From NCBI GenBank assembly GCA_943846755.1, contig OX044365.1, forward strand, positions 1,550,001 to 1,614,000: DNA of 64,000 bases. The letters are read 5' to 3'. Below, piece after piece: positions 10,301-17,840 of this stretch. Below the pieces are notes generated by a model. It ran no database searches. It was not told the DNA's origin and worked only from the letters and a program-made list of their open reading frames with translations. Position numbers and translations under genes: made by a program. Every line of letters starts with the position of its first letter. Position 1 is the first letter of the stretch. The stretch comes from UBA8752 sp002336475 (GTDB lineage Bacteria > Bacteroidota > Bacteroidia > Flavobacteriales_D > Sanyastnellaceae).

Positions 10301-10629
10301 GAATTCCCGTCTTTGCCACGCTTTCACCCCGGAAGAGCCTCACCCCGTTTATGGAGCATTTCCAAGCCGTGGGGTTCTTTGACATTGGATCTGCTTGGAC
10401 AGGACAAGACCCTTATAGCGACGAAAACTCGTTCAACAGCACCACGGTTGACCTTTACCCCGTTTCGGTCAATGTGGCCAACAACCGAGAGCCCATCATT
10501 TGGGACTTTGGATTTGGTCTGAGGAGCCAATTGCTCGGATACTTTGTCCGTGCAGACTGGGGTTGGGGGGTGGATGATGGCATCCTTTTGGACCGCGTCT
10601 TCCAACTCTCTCTTACCACTGATTTCTGA
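7396..10629 (+). CDS. Large envelope protein: signal peptide, degenerate peptidase-like domain, TolB/PD40 propeller, C-terminal beta-barrel-like region
   Basis: The 1077-residue product starts with a signal peptide ending near VMGQ; the ATG at 7396 is chosen because it precedes that peptide directly. Residues of about 50-270 resemble peptidase-MA-like gluzincins: LPAWMEEG mimics the third zinc ligand region, but the place for HExxH reads RGLHRILL, so it is probably inactive. Next come repeated PD40/TolB blades (WSPDGRRIAFSG, WTPDGRGLLFSSNRPG). The last 400 or so residues are rich in alternating aromatic strands with aromatic C termini, as in outer-membrane barrels. It ends in LSLTTDF, a plausible barrel end signal. 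Similar large PD40 proteins occur across Bacteroidota. I do not recognise a proven function. Confidence 0.8.
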   Translation: MSFTTQLRSILVLFLGCCAFGPSAVMGQFHNGLDMGFGQQRVQYRTFDWQYLSGDPFELHFYQGGRDLAEFGMNALAMDLPEVESTFQRRISGPVEVLVFNKHADFRQSNIGIDGSSAGNIGGSTLIYGKKLFAWYDGDHQSFRLQLRRGLHRILLRQYIFGDDWKDVVKNSQLFQLPAWMEEGMVAALSGPINGADRARLKDLTSRGLIPQLQVLDGEERRIASEAVWRFVLETFGRQSALDVLSGFKAGRTLDAGFRRIGMDLEGLLSAAQAHYAVGQAIGLNSSLEHGVQVDITTNQLRSAHMGALPHRGRRKYTHRNFSTSAEGRWTAWVTDERGQVRVWWSDGQRKRCIAKVDHKLTRITDDTYPVLAWHPSLPVLAHIHEDKGRVFLTISDAASGESNKQELFRIEKVIDLDWSPDGRRIAFSGVRAGKTDLYIYNTLAGSQVPLWEDGWDDLNPDWTPDGRGLLFSSNRPGEGDVDTSPAVPVNRPRDLWLYDLDSQVMERITETPEDDEVRPLALDGATMAYQLAEEPSTIHMAKRDSAILRVDTAIHYRYFTRTAPWFHVGGPVAELKLLETRDGWEAVTIEQGRPRWNTGDLPAAPIKAAMGEVGATVVPSDQKPWDYLPEDKLNLLPGQVDYRNYTFETERALRSPDEDRNVTPGEGQSSGPVANLPPVPTPLPYRRNFALDQLLSQVDNSFATSFYQPFTGAAGSFPGLSGLLKIGISDLFEDIKWVGGMRLAGSLQNSTFVVSHKNLERKVDREWIIERQGNEGVNSELGALTRTHTHAVHYRRTIPFSETMSVRAQLTYRLDRVSLLATDPFNASRDDQYVQGIGGTVSWVFDDSRELSLNIRNGTRAKAWVEMLAPPDGEGGMLMVAGFDARRYIPLFRRITLCMRAAGNTSFGERGLLHYLGGVHESLLTAVDGAMPIPDGNFAYQTAATPMRGFVRNVRNGTSFAVANAEVRIPVFATLSPRKSLTPFMEHFQAVGFFDIGSAWTGQDPYSDENSFNSTTVDLYPVSVNVANNREPIIWDFGFGLRSQLLGYFVRADWGWGVDDGILLDRVFQLSLTTDF

Positions 10630-11036
10630 TGCGCCCCATGCCCATAGATGCCAACACGATCATTACACTGCTCCTCATCGGCATGGCCGCGGGCTGTCTC
10701 AGTGGCTTCATAGGCATTGGTGGAGGCCTGCTGATTGTGCCCGCCTTGATGTATTTCTTGGGCATGTCTCAGATGGCTGCCCAAGGCACCAGTCTGGCCT
10801 TGATGCTCCCCCCCATCGGCGCCCTCGCGGTCATGAATTATTGGAAAGCAGGCGAATTGGACATTCGCGCTGCAGCCATCATGGTCATAGCCTTTGTTTT
10901 GGGTGGTTGGCTTGGAAGCCGATGCGCCCTGTCCATGAATCCCATGAAAGTGAGACTGGCCTTTGGCCTCATCATGCTCTACGCCGCTGCGCGCATGATC
11001 TGGACTGCAGGACGCGACCTCTGGTGGGCCCCTTGA
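10629..11036 (+). CDS. Half-length TauE/SafE-family membrane protein
   Basis: This 135-residue protein has about four hydrophobic segments and one copy of the TauE/SafE (DUF81) signature GFIGIGGGLLIVP. Full-length members contain two such repeats and eight segments, so this one would have to dimerise to make a comparable transporter. Single-repeat members are known in Bacteroidota. Family members are proposed exporters of sulfite or organosulfonates; the substrate here is unknown. The ATG at 10629 overlaps the upstream stop by one base, indicating translational coupling. A second ATG at 10638 is possible. The M20 hydrolase begins ten bases after its stop. Confidence 0.82.
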   Translation: MRPMPIDANTIITLLLIGMAAGCLSGFIGIGGGLLIVPALMYFLGMSQMAAQGTSLALMLPPIGALAVMNYWKAGELDIRAAAIMVIAFVLGGWLGSRCALSMNPMKVRLAFGLIMLYAAARMIWTAGRDLWWAP

Positions 11037-11046
11037 ACCAACCGCG

Positions 11047-12273
11047 ATGCTGAAATCTGCCCTGCTCAATGCTGTCGAGGCCCAACGTGAAAACGTGGTC
11101 CAGCACCGCCGTCACTTGCACCTGCACCCGGAGCCTTCCTTTGGAGAATCGAAAACCTCGGCTTACGTGGCCAACGCGCTGCGTGCGATGGGCATTGCGT
11201 TCTCTGATGGTTGGTGCGCCGATCATGGGGCCGCAGGGATTGTCGCCAAAGTGGAAGGCCTAGAGCCGGGTACACGCACCATGGCGTTGCGCGCCGACAT
11301 GGATGCCTTGCCCATTCAAGAGGTCAACCGTCCGCACGCAAGCACCGTACCTGGATGGATGCACGCCTGCGGACACGATGCCCACACAGCCTGCCTGCTC
11401 GGCGCGGTTGAGGCCTTGCAGGCTGCGCGGGACCAGTGGTCCGGCACGGTACATTGTGTCTTCCAGCCAGGAGAAGAGAACCTTCCCGGAGGAGCCTCCA
11501 TTTTGGTGCAAGAAGGCGCCCTCCTCACTGACGCTCCCACTTCAGGCCCCCTTCAAGCAAGTGGCCCCCTTGTGGACGGCATTGTAGGACAGCATGTTTA
11601 CCCGCAGTTGGACGCAGGAACGGTAGGGTTCCGCAGCGGAGCTTACATGGCTGCCGCCGATGAATTGCGCATCCGCGTTGTGGGCAAGGGCGGGCATGCC
11701 GCACTTCCCCACCGCACTGTAGACCCCATCGTTGCTGCAGCTCACGTGATCACGGCCCTGCAAACTGTTGTGAGCCGCTCTTGCGACCCCACCCAACCCT
11801 CTGTTCTCACCATCGGAAAGATTCGTGGCGGTCACGCCCGCAATGTCATTCCGGACGAGGTCATCTTGGACGGCACCCTCCGCACCTATGATCTGGCAAC
11901 AGCCGAAACCTTGCGGTCCTCCATCAAGCGGGTAGCCGAATCGACCGCACAGGCTTTTGGCGCTGTTGCCGAAGTGGATTTGGCCATCGGATATCCTCCA
12001 GTAATCAACGCCCCTCGCCTGACGGACTCGTGTCGAAAACGCGCCGTTGAATTGCTGGGCGAACAGCATGTCGTGGACCTTCCACTCCGCATGACCGGCG
12101 AAGACTTTAGCTTTTATCAGCGTGAGGTCGAAGGCTGTTTTTATCGGCTGGGCACAGGAGGCAACGGACCGGGCTGCCGGTCGGGCCTGCACACGGCAGA
12201 ATTCGACATTGATGAACGTGCCTTGAGCACGGGTACGGCCATGATGGCCTGGCTGGCCGCAACTGAAGTTTGA
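11047..12273 (+). CDS. M20-family amidohydrolase / aminoacylase
   Basis: The 408-residue product matches the M20D amidohydrolases (hippurate hydrolase, N-acetyl-amino-acid and IAA-amino-acid hydrolases, N-acetyldiaminopimelate deacetylase). Visible are ALRADMDALPI, the metal-binding HACGHDAHT block (C108, H110), QPGEEN with the catalytic glutamate, the dimerisation-domain motif GKGGHAALPH and a late metal ligand in the LHTAEFDIDE region. There is no signal peptide, so it acts in the cytoplasm, removing an acyl group from an N-acylated amino acid or related amide. The exact substrate is not determined. It converges on recQ with 13 bp between the stops. Confidence 0.9.
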   Translation: MLKSALLNAVEAQRENVVQHRRHLHLHPEPSFGESKTSAYVANALRAMGIAFSDGWCADHGAAGIVAKVEGLEPGTRTMALRADMDALPIQEVNRPHASTVPGWMHACGHDAHTACLLGAVEALQAARDQWSGTVHCVFQPGEENLPGGASILVQEGALLTDAPTSGPLQASGPLVDGIVGQHVYPQLDAGTVGFRSGAYMAAADELRIRVVGKGGHAALPHRTVDPIVAAAHVITALQTVVSRSCDPTQPSVLTIGKIRGGHARNVIPDEVILDGTLRTYDLATAETLRSSIKRVAESTAQAFGAVAEVDLAIGYPPVINAPRLTDSCRKRAVELLGEQHVVDLPLRMTGEDFSFYQREVEGCFYRLGTGGNGPGCRSGLHTAEFDIDERALSTGTAMMAWLAATEV

Positions 12274-12286
12274 GAAGGAGGCAGGC

Positions 12287-14509
12287 TCAGTTGGCCACCT
12301 CGCTCATGAATTTGATCCGCACCAGGCGAATTTCCTCTTCGCTGTACGCATCTTCCATCTCCTCCATCACTTCCTGCATGGAGCCGTTCTCGCTTTCCAT
12401 GAAACACTCCCACAGCTCTTCGATGCTGTCTTCGTCGAGGTAGTCTTCGACGATGTAATCGAGGCTCACCTTGGTGCCTGAGGCCACAATGCCCTCAATC
12501 ATCCCCAACAGCTCGTCCACTGTACTCTTCTGGGCGGCAGCGATGTCTTCGAGCGACATCCGCCGGTCCAGCTTTTGGATGATGGTCACCTTGGCCGCAT
12601 TTCGGCCTGCCACGCTGCGCACCACAGTGTCGCTTGGGCGGTCAATCTCTTCTTCCTCCACATAACCCTTGATGAGCTTGAGGAACGGCGCCCCGAACTT
12701 CCGGACTTTGGACGAGCCGACTCCATTGATCATCAGGAGCTCGTCGTCGTTGCAGGGATAGTGGGTGGCCATCTCTTCGAGGCTGATATCGGAGAACACC
12801 ACAAACGGCGGCAATTCCAACCGGTCTGCCTCGTCCTTGCGCAGCGCCTTCAACAGGTCAAATAGCGGCTGATCCAATGCGGTTCCGGTGGCCGAATCAC
12901 TGACCGTGGTCACCCGCATAGGCTTGGGCCGATACAAGGTGAAGTCGGTAGGTTTTAGCAGGTATTCCTCGCCTTTTTCGGTGAGTGACAGCACACCAAA
13001 TTCTTCAGTCTTCTTTTGCAAGAACCCGCCAAGTGTTACCTGTCGGATGATTCCGGCCCATTCGTCCGCATCCGCCATTGAGGCTCCACTGCCTTTGAAT
13101 TCAGAGACCTGCTCAGAACCCCCGTAAGTACTGGTTTCTTGTGTTTCTCGGTCCAACAGGATGTCGCACAAGAAACCTCCTCGGCGTTTGCCTCCACTGG
13201 CTTTCACCAGTTTGAGCAAGTGGACCACCGTGTCTTTCCCCGAATAGGATTCAGGTGGGTTGCGGGCGTTGTCGTCCATGTCCCAGCCGGGACCGGCATT
13301 CGGATCAAATTCTTCTCCGAAATAATGAAGGATGTACTGCCTGCGCGAGGTCGGCGTTTCGGCATAACCGGACACTTCTTGCAACAATTGCATTCCGATT
13401 TCGCGCTCGGCAATGGGCTTTCCGGAGAGGAATTTTTCCATCTTCTCCATGTCCTGAATTCCGTAGAAAGCGATGCAATGGCCTTCCCCACCGTCGCGAC
13501 CCGCACGACCGGTTTCTTGGTAATAGGCCTCCAAAGACTTGGGCATGTCATAGTGAATGACGAACCGAACATCTGGCTTATCGATGCCCATGCCAAATGC
13601 AATCGTGGCCACAATCACATCCACATCTTGCATCAGGAATTCGTCCTGCATGCGCGAGCGGTGCGCAGCGTCCATTCCCGCATGGTACGGCGTTGCTTTG
13701 ATGCCATTTACCTTGAGGGTTTCGGCAATTTCTTCGACTTTCTTTCGGCTCAGACAGTAGATAATGCCGCTGCGGCCTTTGTGCTCCTGGGTATACTGTA
13801 CGACCTGCCTGATCGCATTTTCCTTCGGCCGCACCTCGTAAAACAAGTTGGGGCGGTTAAAGCTGGCCTTGTAAACATCGGCTTCTAGGATGCCGAGGTT
13901 TTTCTGGATGTCATTCTGGACTTTCGGTGTCGCAGTCGCGGTCAAAGCGATGATGGGAAACTGGCCGATGGCGTCAATGATTTCCCTCAACCTGCGGTAT
14001 TCTGGACGGAAGTCGTGGCCCCATTCAGAAATACAATGCGCCTCATCAATGGCGAAAAAACTCAACCGAACTGAGCGGAGGAAATCCGCATTCTCTTTTT
14101 TATTGAGCGACTCTGGGGCGACATAAAGCAGCTTGGTCTTGCCGGTAGCCACTGCATCCTTCACCCTCAACATCTCATTCTTACTGAGGGAACTGTTGAG
14201 GAAATGGGCAATGTCTGGATCGTCAGAATGGCCGCGAATGGCGTCCACTTGGTTCTTCATCAATGCGATGAGCGGACTGACAACGATGGCGGTTCCTTCC
14301 TGCAACAATGCGGGAAGTTGGTAGCACAAAGACTTGCCTCCACCCGTTGGCATGATCACAAAAGCATTGCGCCCCTCCATGAGGCTTGTCATGACTTCTT
14401 CTTGCTCCCCCTTGAACTGGTTGAAGCCGAAAAAACGTGCAAGTCCCTCTTTTAAAGAGCAGCCGACCAAAGAGCCGGCATCAAGGAAAGAGTCTACGGG
14501 CGTCTCCAT
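12287..14509 (-). CDS. recQ: ATP-dependent DNA helicase RecQ
   Basis: The 740-residue protein has the RecQ layout: DEAD/DEAH helicase core with Walker A PTGGGKSLCYQLPA (K59), DEAH box in FAIDEAHCISEWGHDFRPEY and motif VI QETGRAGRDG, then an RQC region, an HRDC domain (about 530-610) and an acidic, helical C-terminal extension of roughly 110 residues. It unwinds DNA 3' to 5' in recombination and repair. The zinc-binding cysteines typical of E. coli RecQ are not obvious to me. It is divergently placed from the kdsD operon (85 bp apart), an arrangement common in Bacteroidota. Confidence 0.96.
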   Translation of the reverse strand: METPVDSFLDAGSLVGCSLKEGLARFFGFNQFKGEQEEVMTSLMEGRNAFVIMPTGGGKSLCYQLPALLQEGTAIVVSPLIALMKNQVDAIRGHSDDPDIAHFLNSSLSKNEMLRVKDAVATGKTKLLYVAPESLNKKENADFLRSVRLSFFAIDEAHCISEWGHDFRPEYRRLREIIDAIGQFPIIALTATATPKVQNDIQKNLGILEADVYKASFNRPNLFYEVRPKENAIRQVVQYTQEHKGRSGIIYCLSRKKVEEIAETLKVNGIKATPYHAGMDAAHRSRMQDEFLMQDVDVIVATIAFGMGIDKPDVRFVIHYDMPKSLEAYYQETGRAGRDGGEGHCIAFYGIQDMEKMEKFLSGKPIAEREIGMQLLQEVSGYAETPTSRRQYILHYFGEEFDPNAGPGWDMDDNARNPPESYSGKDTVVHLLKLVKASGGKRRGGFLCDILLDRETQETSTYGGSEQVSEFKGSGASMADADEWAGIIRQVTLGGFLQKKTEEFGVLSLTEKGEEYLLKPTDFTLYRPKPMRVTTVSDSATGTALDQPLFDLLKALRKDEADRLELPPFVVFSDISLEEMATHYPCNDDELLMINGVGSSKVRKFGAPFLKLIKGYVEEEEIDRPSDTVVRSVAGRNAAKVTIIQKLDRRMSLEDIAAAQKSTVDELLGMIEGIVASGTKVSLDYIVEDYLDEDSIEELWECFMESENGSMQEVMEEMEDAYSEEEIRLVRIKFMSEVAN

Positions 14510-14594
14510 CTAACTTTGGCGACTTCAATATAGTCCAACCGACCCCATATTTCAGTCCTTGGTGCCCAAGGATTTGTCAACCACCACATTCAAT

Positions 14595-15584
14595 ATGCCA
14601 CCGTCATCCAAACATGCCCCTTGGCTGCAATCGGCACAGCACACCATCCGACTTGAAGCCAAGGCGATTGGCGCTCTTGAATCGCGAATCGGTGCTGCAT
14701 TCGAGCAAGCGGTCGTTCAAATATTAGAGGGCACCCAAAACGGAGGCAAACTGGTATTTACCGGAATCGGAAAGAGCGCCGATGTTGCCAGAAAAACAGT
14801 GGCCACCCTCAACAGTACGGGGACTGCTGCCGCTTTTCTGCATGCTGCAGATGCCCTGCACGGCGATTTGGGGCTCGTCTCCGAAGGCGATGTGGTCATG
14901 GCTGTATCCAAAAGTGGTGCCACCGCTGAACTCATAGCGCTTCTGCCCATGCTACAGGCGCGCGACTTGAACTTGATGGCCATGGTCGGACGTCCAGACA
15001 GCCCTATTGGACGGGCTGCCGGTGTGGTCCTTGATGTCTCCGTCGACCAAGAGGCTTGCCCCTACGACCTGGCCCCCACAACGAGCTCTGCTGCCCAACT
15101 CGCCATGGGCGATGCGCTGGCCATGGCCCTCATGGAGGCCCGCGGATTCAGCAGCGATGATTTTGCCCGACACCACCCTGGTGGCAGCCTGGGCAGGAGG
15201 CTGCTCTTAAATGTGGGCGACCTGCTGTTGCCAGAACACCGGGTAAGTGTGGACCCAAATGCAGGATTGCGCGAGGTGGTCATGGCGGTTTCGCAAGGCC
15301 GCGTGGGTGCCACAGCCGTGTTAGAAGGGCCAACACTGACAGGTATCGTAACCGATGGAGACCTTCGCAGGGCATTGGAACGGGACCCCCACACTTGGTC
15401 TTCATTGAGTGCTGCCGACGTCATGCAGGTCACTCCGCACTGCTTGCCCGCGGATACACGCGCCATCGATGCGCTTGATGTGTTGGAGTCCCATCGGATT
15501 TCTCAAATTCTGGTGACCGACGAAAACGGAGCTTTTTCGGGATTCGTGCACCTGCACCAGCTGATGGACGCGGGTATCCGTTGA
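14595..15584 (+). CDS. kdsD: Arabinose-5-phosphate isomerase (KpsF/GutQ/KdsD family)
   Basis: The 329-residue product has an N-terminal SIS sugar-isomerase domain and a C-terminal CBS pair. The diagnostic blocks are ISKSGATAEL-like MAVSKSGATAEL, LAPTTSSAAQLAMGDALA and DFARHHPGGSLGRRLL. It converts ribulose-5-phosphate to arabinose-5-phosphate, the first step to KDO of the LPS inner core. The frame stays open from 14559; the ATG at 14595 is preferred as it sits just before the conserved helix. It heads a compact set with tatC (18 bp downstream) and lptB, linking KDO synthesis with LPS transport. Confidence 0.93.
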   Translation: MPPSSKHAPWLQSAQHTIRLEAKAIGALESRIGAAFEQAVVQILEGTQNGGKLVFTGIGKSADVARKTVATLNSTGTAAAFLHAADALHGDLGLVSEGDVVMAVSKSGATAELIALLPMLQARDLNLMAMVGRPDSPIGRAAGVVLDVSVDQEACPYDLAPTTSSAAQLAMGDALAMALMEARGFSSDDFARHHPGGSLGRRLLLNVGDLLLPEHRVSVDPNAGLREVVMAVSQGRVGATAVLEGPTLTGIVTDGDLRRALERDPHTWSSLSAADVMQVTPHCLPADTRAIDALDVLESHRISQILVTDENGAFSGFVHLHQLMDAGIR

Positions 15585-15602
15585 ACCCTAAAGACGCAGA
15601 AC

Positions 15603-16436
15603 ATGGCGAATGAAGAAGGGGAAAACAAAGAGGAAATGGGCTTTATGGACCACCTCGAAGAATTGCGCCGCAGGCTCTTTTTTGCCCTGATCGGAATTCT
15701 GAGCGGCTCGATCACACTCTTTGTCATGAAGGATTGGGTCTTTGAGCGGCTCATTTTTGCTCCCCGCAATCCCGACTTCATCACATTTCGAGCTTGGTGT
15801 GCCTTGGGGGAATTCACAGGAGCCGGAGACCGCTTGTGCGTCACGGACATCACCTATGAGTTGATCAATACGACCATGCTGGGCAATTTCTCTGCCCACA
15901 TTCTCGTGTCCGCGATCGGTGGGTTTATCCTATCATTTCCCTGGACTTTCAACCAGATATGGCGGTTTATTCGGCCAGGCCTGCACGGTAAAGAAGCCTC
16001 AGCGGCCCGCGGTGTCACCTGGGCTGCTACGGTGCTGTTTTTCTTGGGGGTCTGTTTCGGGTATTTCGTGATTGCCCCTTTGAGCCTCCAATTTCTGGGA
16101 CACTATGAAATCGGGGATGTCAAGGCGCGGATCGCGCTCATGAGTTACCTCAAAACGGTGGCCAGCATCACCTTGGCAGCTGGACTGATTTTTCAGGTTC
16201 CCGTGGTGGTGCACTTTTTGGCCAAACTGGGCCTGGTGACCCCGGCGTCTCTTCGAAAGTTCCGCAAGCACACGTTGGTGGTCACGCTCATCATCGCGGC
16301 CATCATCACGCCTCCCGACCTCACGAGCCAAGTGCTGGTCGCTCTGCCCGTACTGGGACTCTATGAAATTGGCATCCTGCAGGCACGCCGCATTCAAAAG
16401 CGCCAAGAAAAGGCAGAACAGAGCGCAAACACCTGA
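15603..16436 (+). CDS. tatC: Sec-independent protein translocase TatC
   Basis: The 277-residue product shows the TatC N-terminal signature MDHLEELRRRLFFAL followed by six hydrophobic segments and the conserved FPWTFNQIWRFIRPGL loop. TatC recognises twin-arginine signal peptides and, with TatA-type subunits, exports folded proteins over the inner membrane. The first periplasmic loop is long and contains two cysteines (WCAL, RLCV), a feature of Bacteroidota TatC. No tatA is next to it. It sits between kdsD and lptB in one apparent operon. Confidence 0.96.
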   Translation: MANEEGENKEEMGFMDHLEELRRRLFFALIGILSGSITLFVMKDWVFERLIFAPRNPDFITFRAWCALGEFTGAGDRLCVTDITYELINTTMLGNFSAHILVSAIGGFILSFPWTFNQIWRFIRPGLHGKEASAARGVTWAATVLFFLGVCFGYFVIAPLSLQFLGHYEIGDVKARIALMSYLKTVASITLAAGLIFQVPVVVHFLAKLGLVTPASLRKFRKHTLVVTLIIAAIITPPDLTSQVLVALPVLGLYEIGILQARRIQKRQEKAEQSANT

Positions 16437-16459
16437 AAAACCCGACCTTCGCAGTCCGA

Positions 16460-17215
16460 ATGAAGCTCTCCGCAAATCAACTCGTCAAGCAGTATGGCCG
16501 CCGAAAAGTGGTGGACGAGGTTTCATTTGAAGTCAAAACGGGAGAGGTCGTAGGGTTGCTCGGACCAAATGGTGCTGGCAAGACGACCTCATTCTACATG
16601 GTCACTGGCTTGGTGCGTCCCGATGCGGGAGTGGTGACCCTTGTCGATGGTGAAGGGGGGACCCATGACATCACAAGGGAACCCATGTACCGCAGGGCGC
16701 AGCGTGGCATTGGCTACTTGCCCCAAGAGCCCTCAGTGTTTAGGAAGCTCAGTGTCGAAGACAATATTCTAGCCGTCCTCGAGCTCCACAAACGCGACCC
16801 GAAGGAGCGCCACCAGCGGCTCGAGGCGTTGTTGGAAGAGTTTGGGCTCGTTCATGTTCGGAAGAACAGGGGAGATGTATTGAGCGGCGGCGAGAAACGC
16901 CGGACAGAGATTGCACGGGCCTTGGCTGCCGACCCCAAATTCATCCTGCTGGACGAACCGTTCGCAGGAGTGGACCCCATTGCTGTGGAGGACATCCAAC
17001 AAATTGTGAGTCAATTGCGCACCAAGGGGATTGGCATTTTGATCACCGACCACAACGTCCAAGAAACACTGCACATTACCGACAGGGCTTACCTCCTGTT
17101 TGAAGGACACATTCTCAAAGCCGGTACGGCTGAGGAATTGGCCAGTGACCCTCAGGTGCGCAAGGTCTACCTCGGTCAGAACTTTGTGCTGCGCAGCGCA
17201 CTCACCCAGCCCTAG
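16460..17215 (+). CDS. lptB: LPS export ABC transporter ATP-binding protein LptB
   Basis: The 251-residue ATPase has Walker A GPNGAGKTT (K41), the Q-loop in YLPQEPSVFRKLSVEDN (typical of LptB), signature LSGGEKRRTEIARAL, Walker B FILLDEPFAGVDP and the switch histidine in ITDHNVQETL. LptB powers LptFG-mediated extraction of lipopolysaccharide from the inner membrane. The close position behind kdsD and tatC (23 bp gap) supports an envelope-biogenesis operon. The gene is convergent with ribE, with only 24 bp between the two stops and no clear terminator hairpin. Confidence 0.95.
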   Translation: MKLSANQLVKQYGRRKVVDEVSFEVKTGEVVGLLGPNGAGKTTSFYMVTGLVRPDAGVVTLVDGEGGTHDITREPMYRRAQRGIGYLPQEPSVFRKLSVEDNILAVLELHKRDPKERHQRLEALLEEFGLVHVRKNRGDVLSGGEKRRTEIARALAADPKFILLDEPFAGVDPIAVEDIQQIVSQLRTKGIGILITDHNVQETLHITDRAYLLFEGHILKAGTAEELASDPQVRKVYLGQNFVLRSALTQP

Positions 17216-17239
17216 ATCAGGAAAACAGGCGCTGCGGGG

Positions 17240-17830
17240 TTACTGCTGTCGTGAGACCATGGCAGCCACGTATTTGCCCACCACATCAAACTCGAGGTTC
17301 ACCCGGTCACCGGTCTTCAAACGATGAAACCCCGTGTGTTCCCAGGTGTAGGGGATTACCGCAATGCTAAAGCCATCTTGAGTGGAATCCACCACCGTCA
17401 ATGACACCCCGTTGACGGTAATGGAGCCCTTGGCAACCGTCAGATGTTGCGGGGCACGGCCGTGCTTGAAGGTGATGTTCCAAGAACCGTCGCGGGCGTC
17501 AATCTCCTCGACCGAGGCTGTGGTGTCCACATGGCCTTGGACAATGTGACCGTCGAGCCGGTCTCCGAGGCGCGTGCAACGTTCGAGGTTGACCACTTGG
17601 TTCACCTTCCATCCTCCCAGGGTCGTCCTTTTCAGGGTTTCTTCCACTGCAGTCACGGCATAACACCGGCCTTCGATGGAAGTCACGGTGAGGCAAACCC
17701 CGTCATGTGCCAGGCTTTGGTCCACCTTCAGTTCAGAAGCCATCTCCGCTTGAAGGGTAAAATGACGGTTGGTACCTTCTGTCCTCACATCGAGGATGGT
17801 GCCCATGGACTCTATGATTCCGGTAAACAT
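17240..17830 (-). CDS. ribE: Riboflavin synthase alpha chain
   Basis: The 196-residue protein begins MFTGIIESMGTIL, the hallmark start of riboflavin synthase, and has the two internally duplicated lumazine-binding halves: SLAHDGVCLTVTSIEG in the first and KGSITVNGVSLTVVDS in the second. It dismutates two 6,7-dimethyl-8-ribityllumazine molecules to riboflavin. The frame runs further upstream, but the ATG at 17830 is fixed by the conserved N terminus. It lies 10 bp behind the stop of the T9SS cargo gene, so it may depend on that gene's promoter. Confidence 0.96.
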   Translation of the reverse strand: MFTGIIESMGTILDVRTEGTNRHFTLQAEMASELKVDQSLAHDGVCLTVTSIEGRCYAVTAVEETLKRTTLGGWKVNQVVNLERCTRLGDRLDGHIVQGHVDTTASVEEIDARDGSWNITFKHGRAPQHLTVAKGSITVNGVSLTVVDSTQDGFSIAVIPYTWEHTGFHRLKTGDRVNLEFDVVGKYVAAMVSRQQ

Positions 17831-17840
17831 CTGTGCTGTT

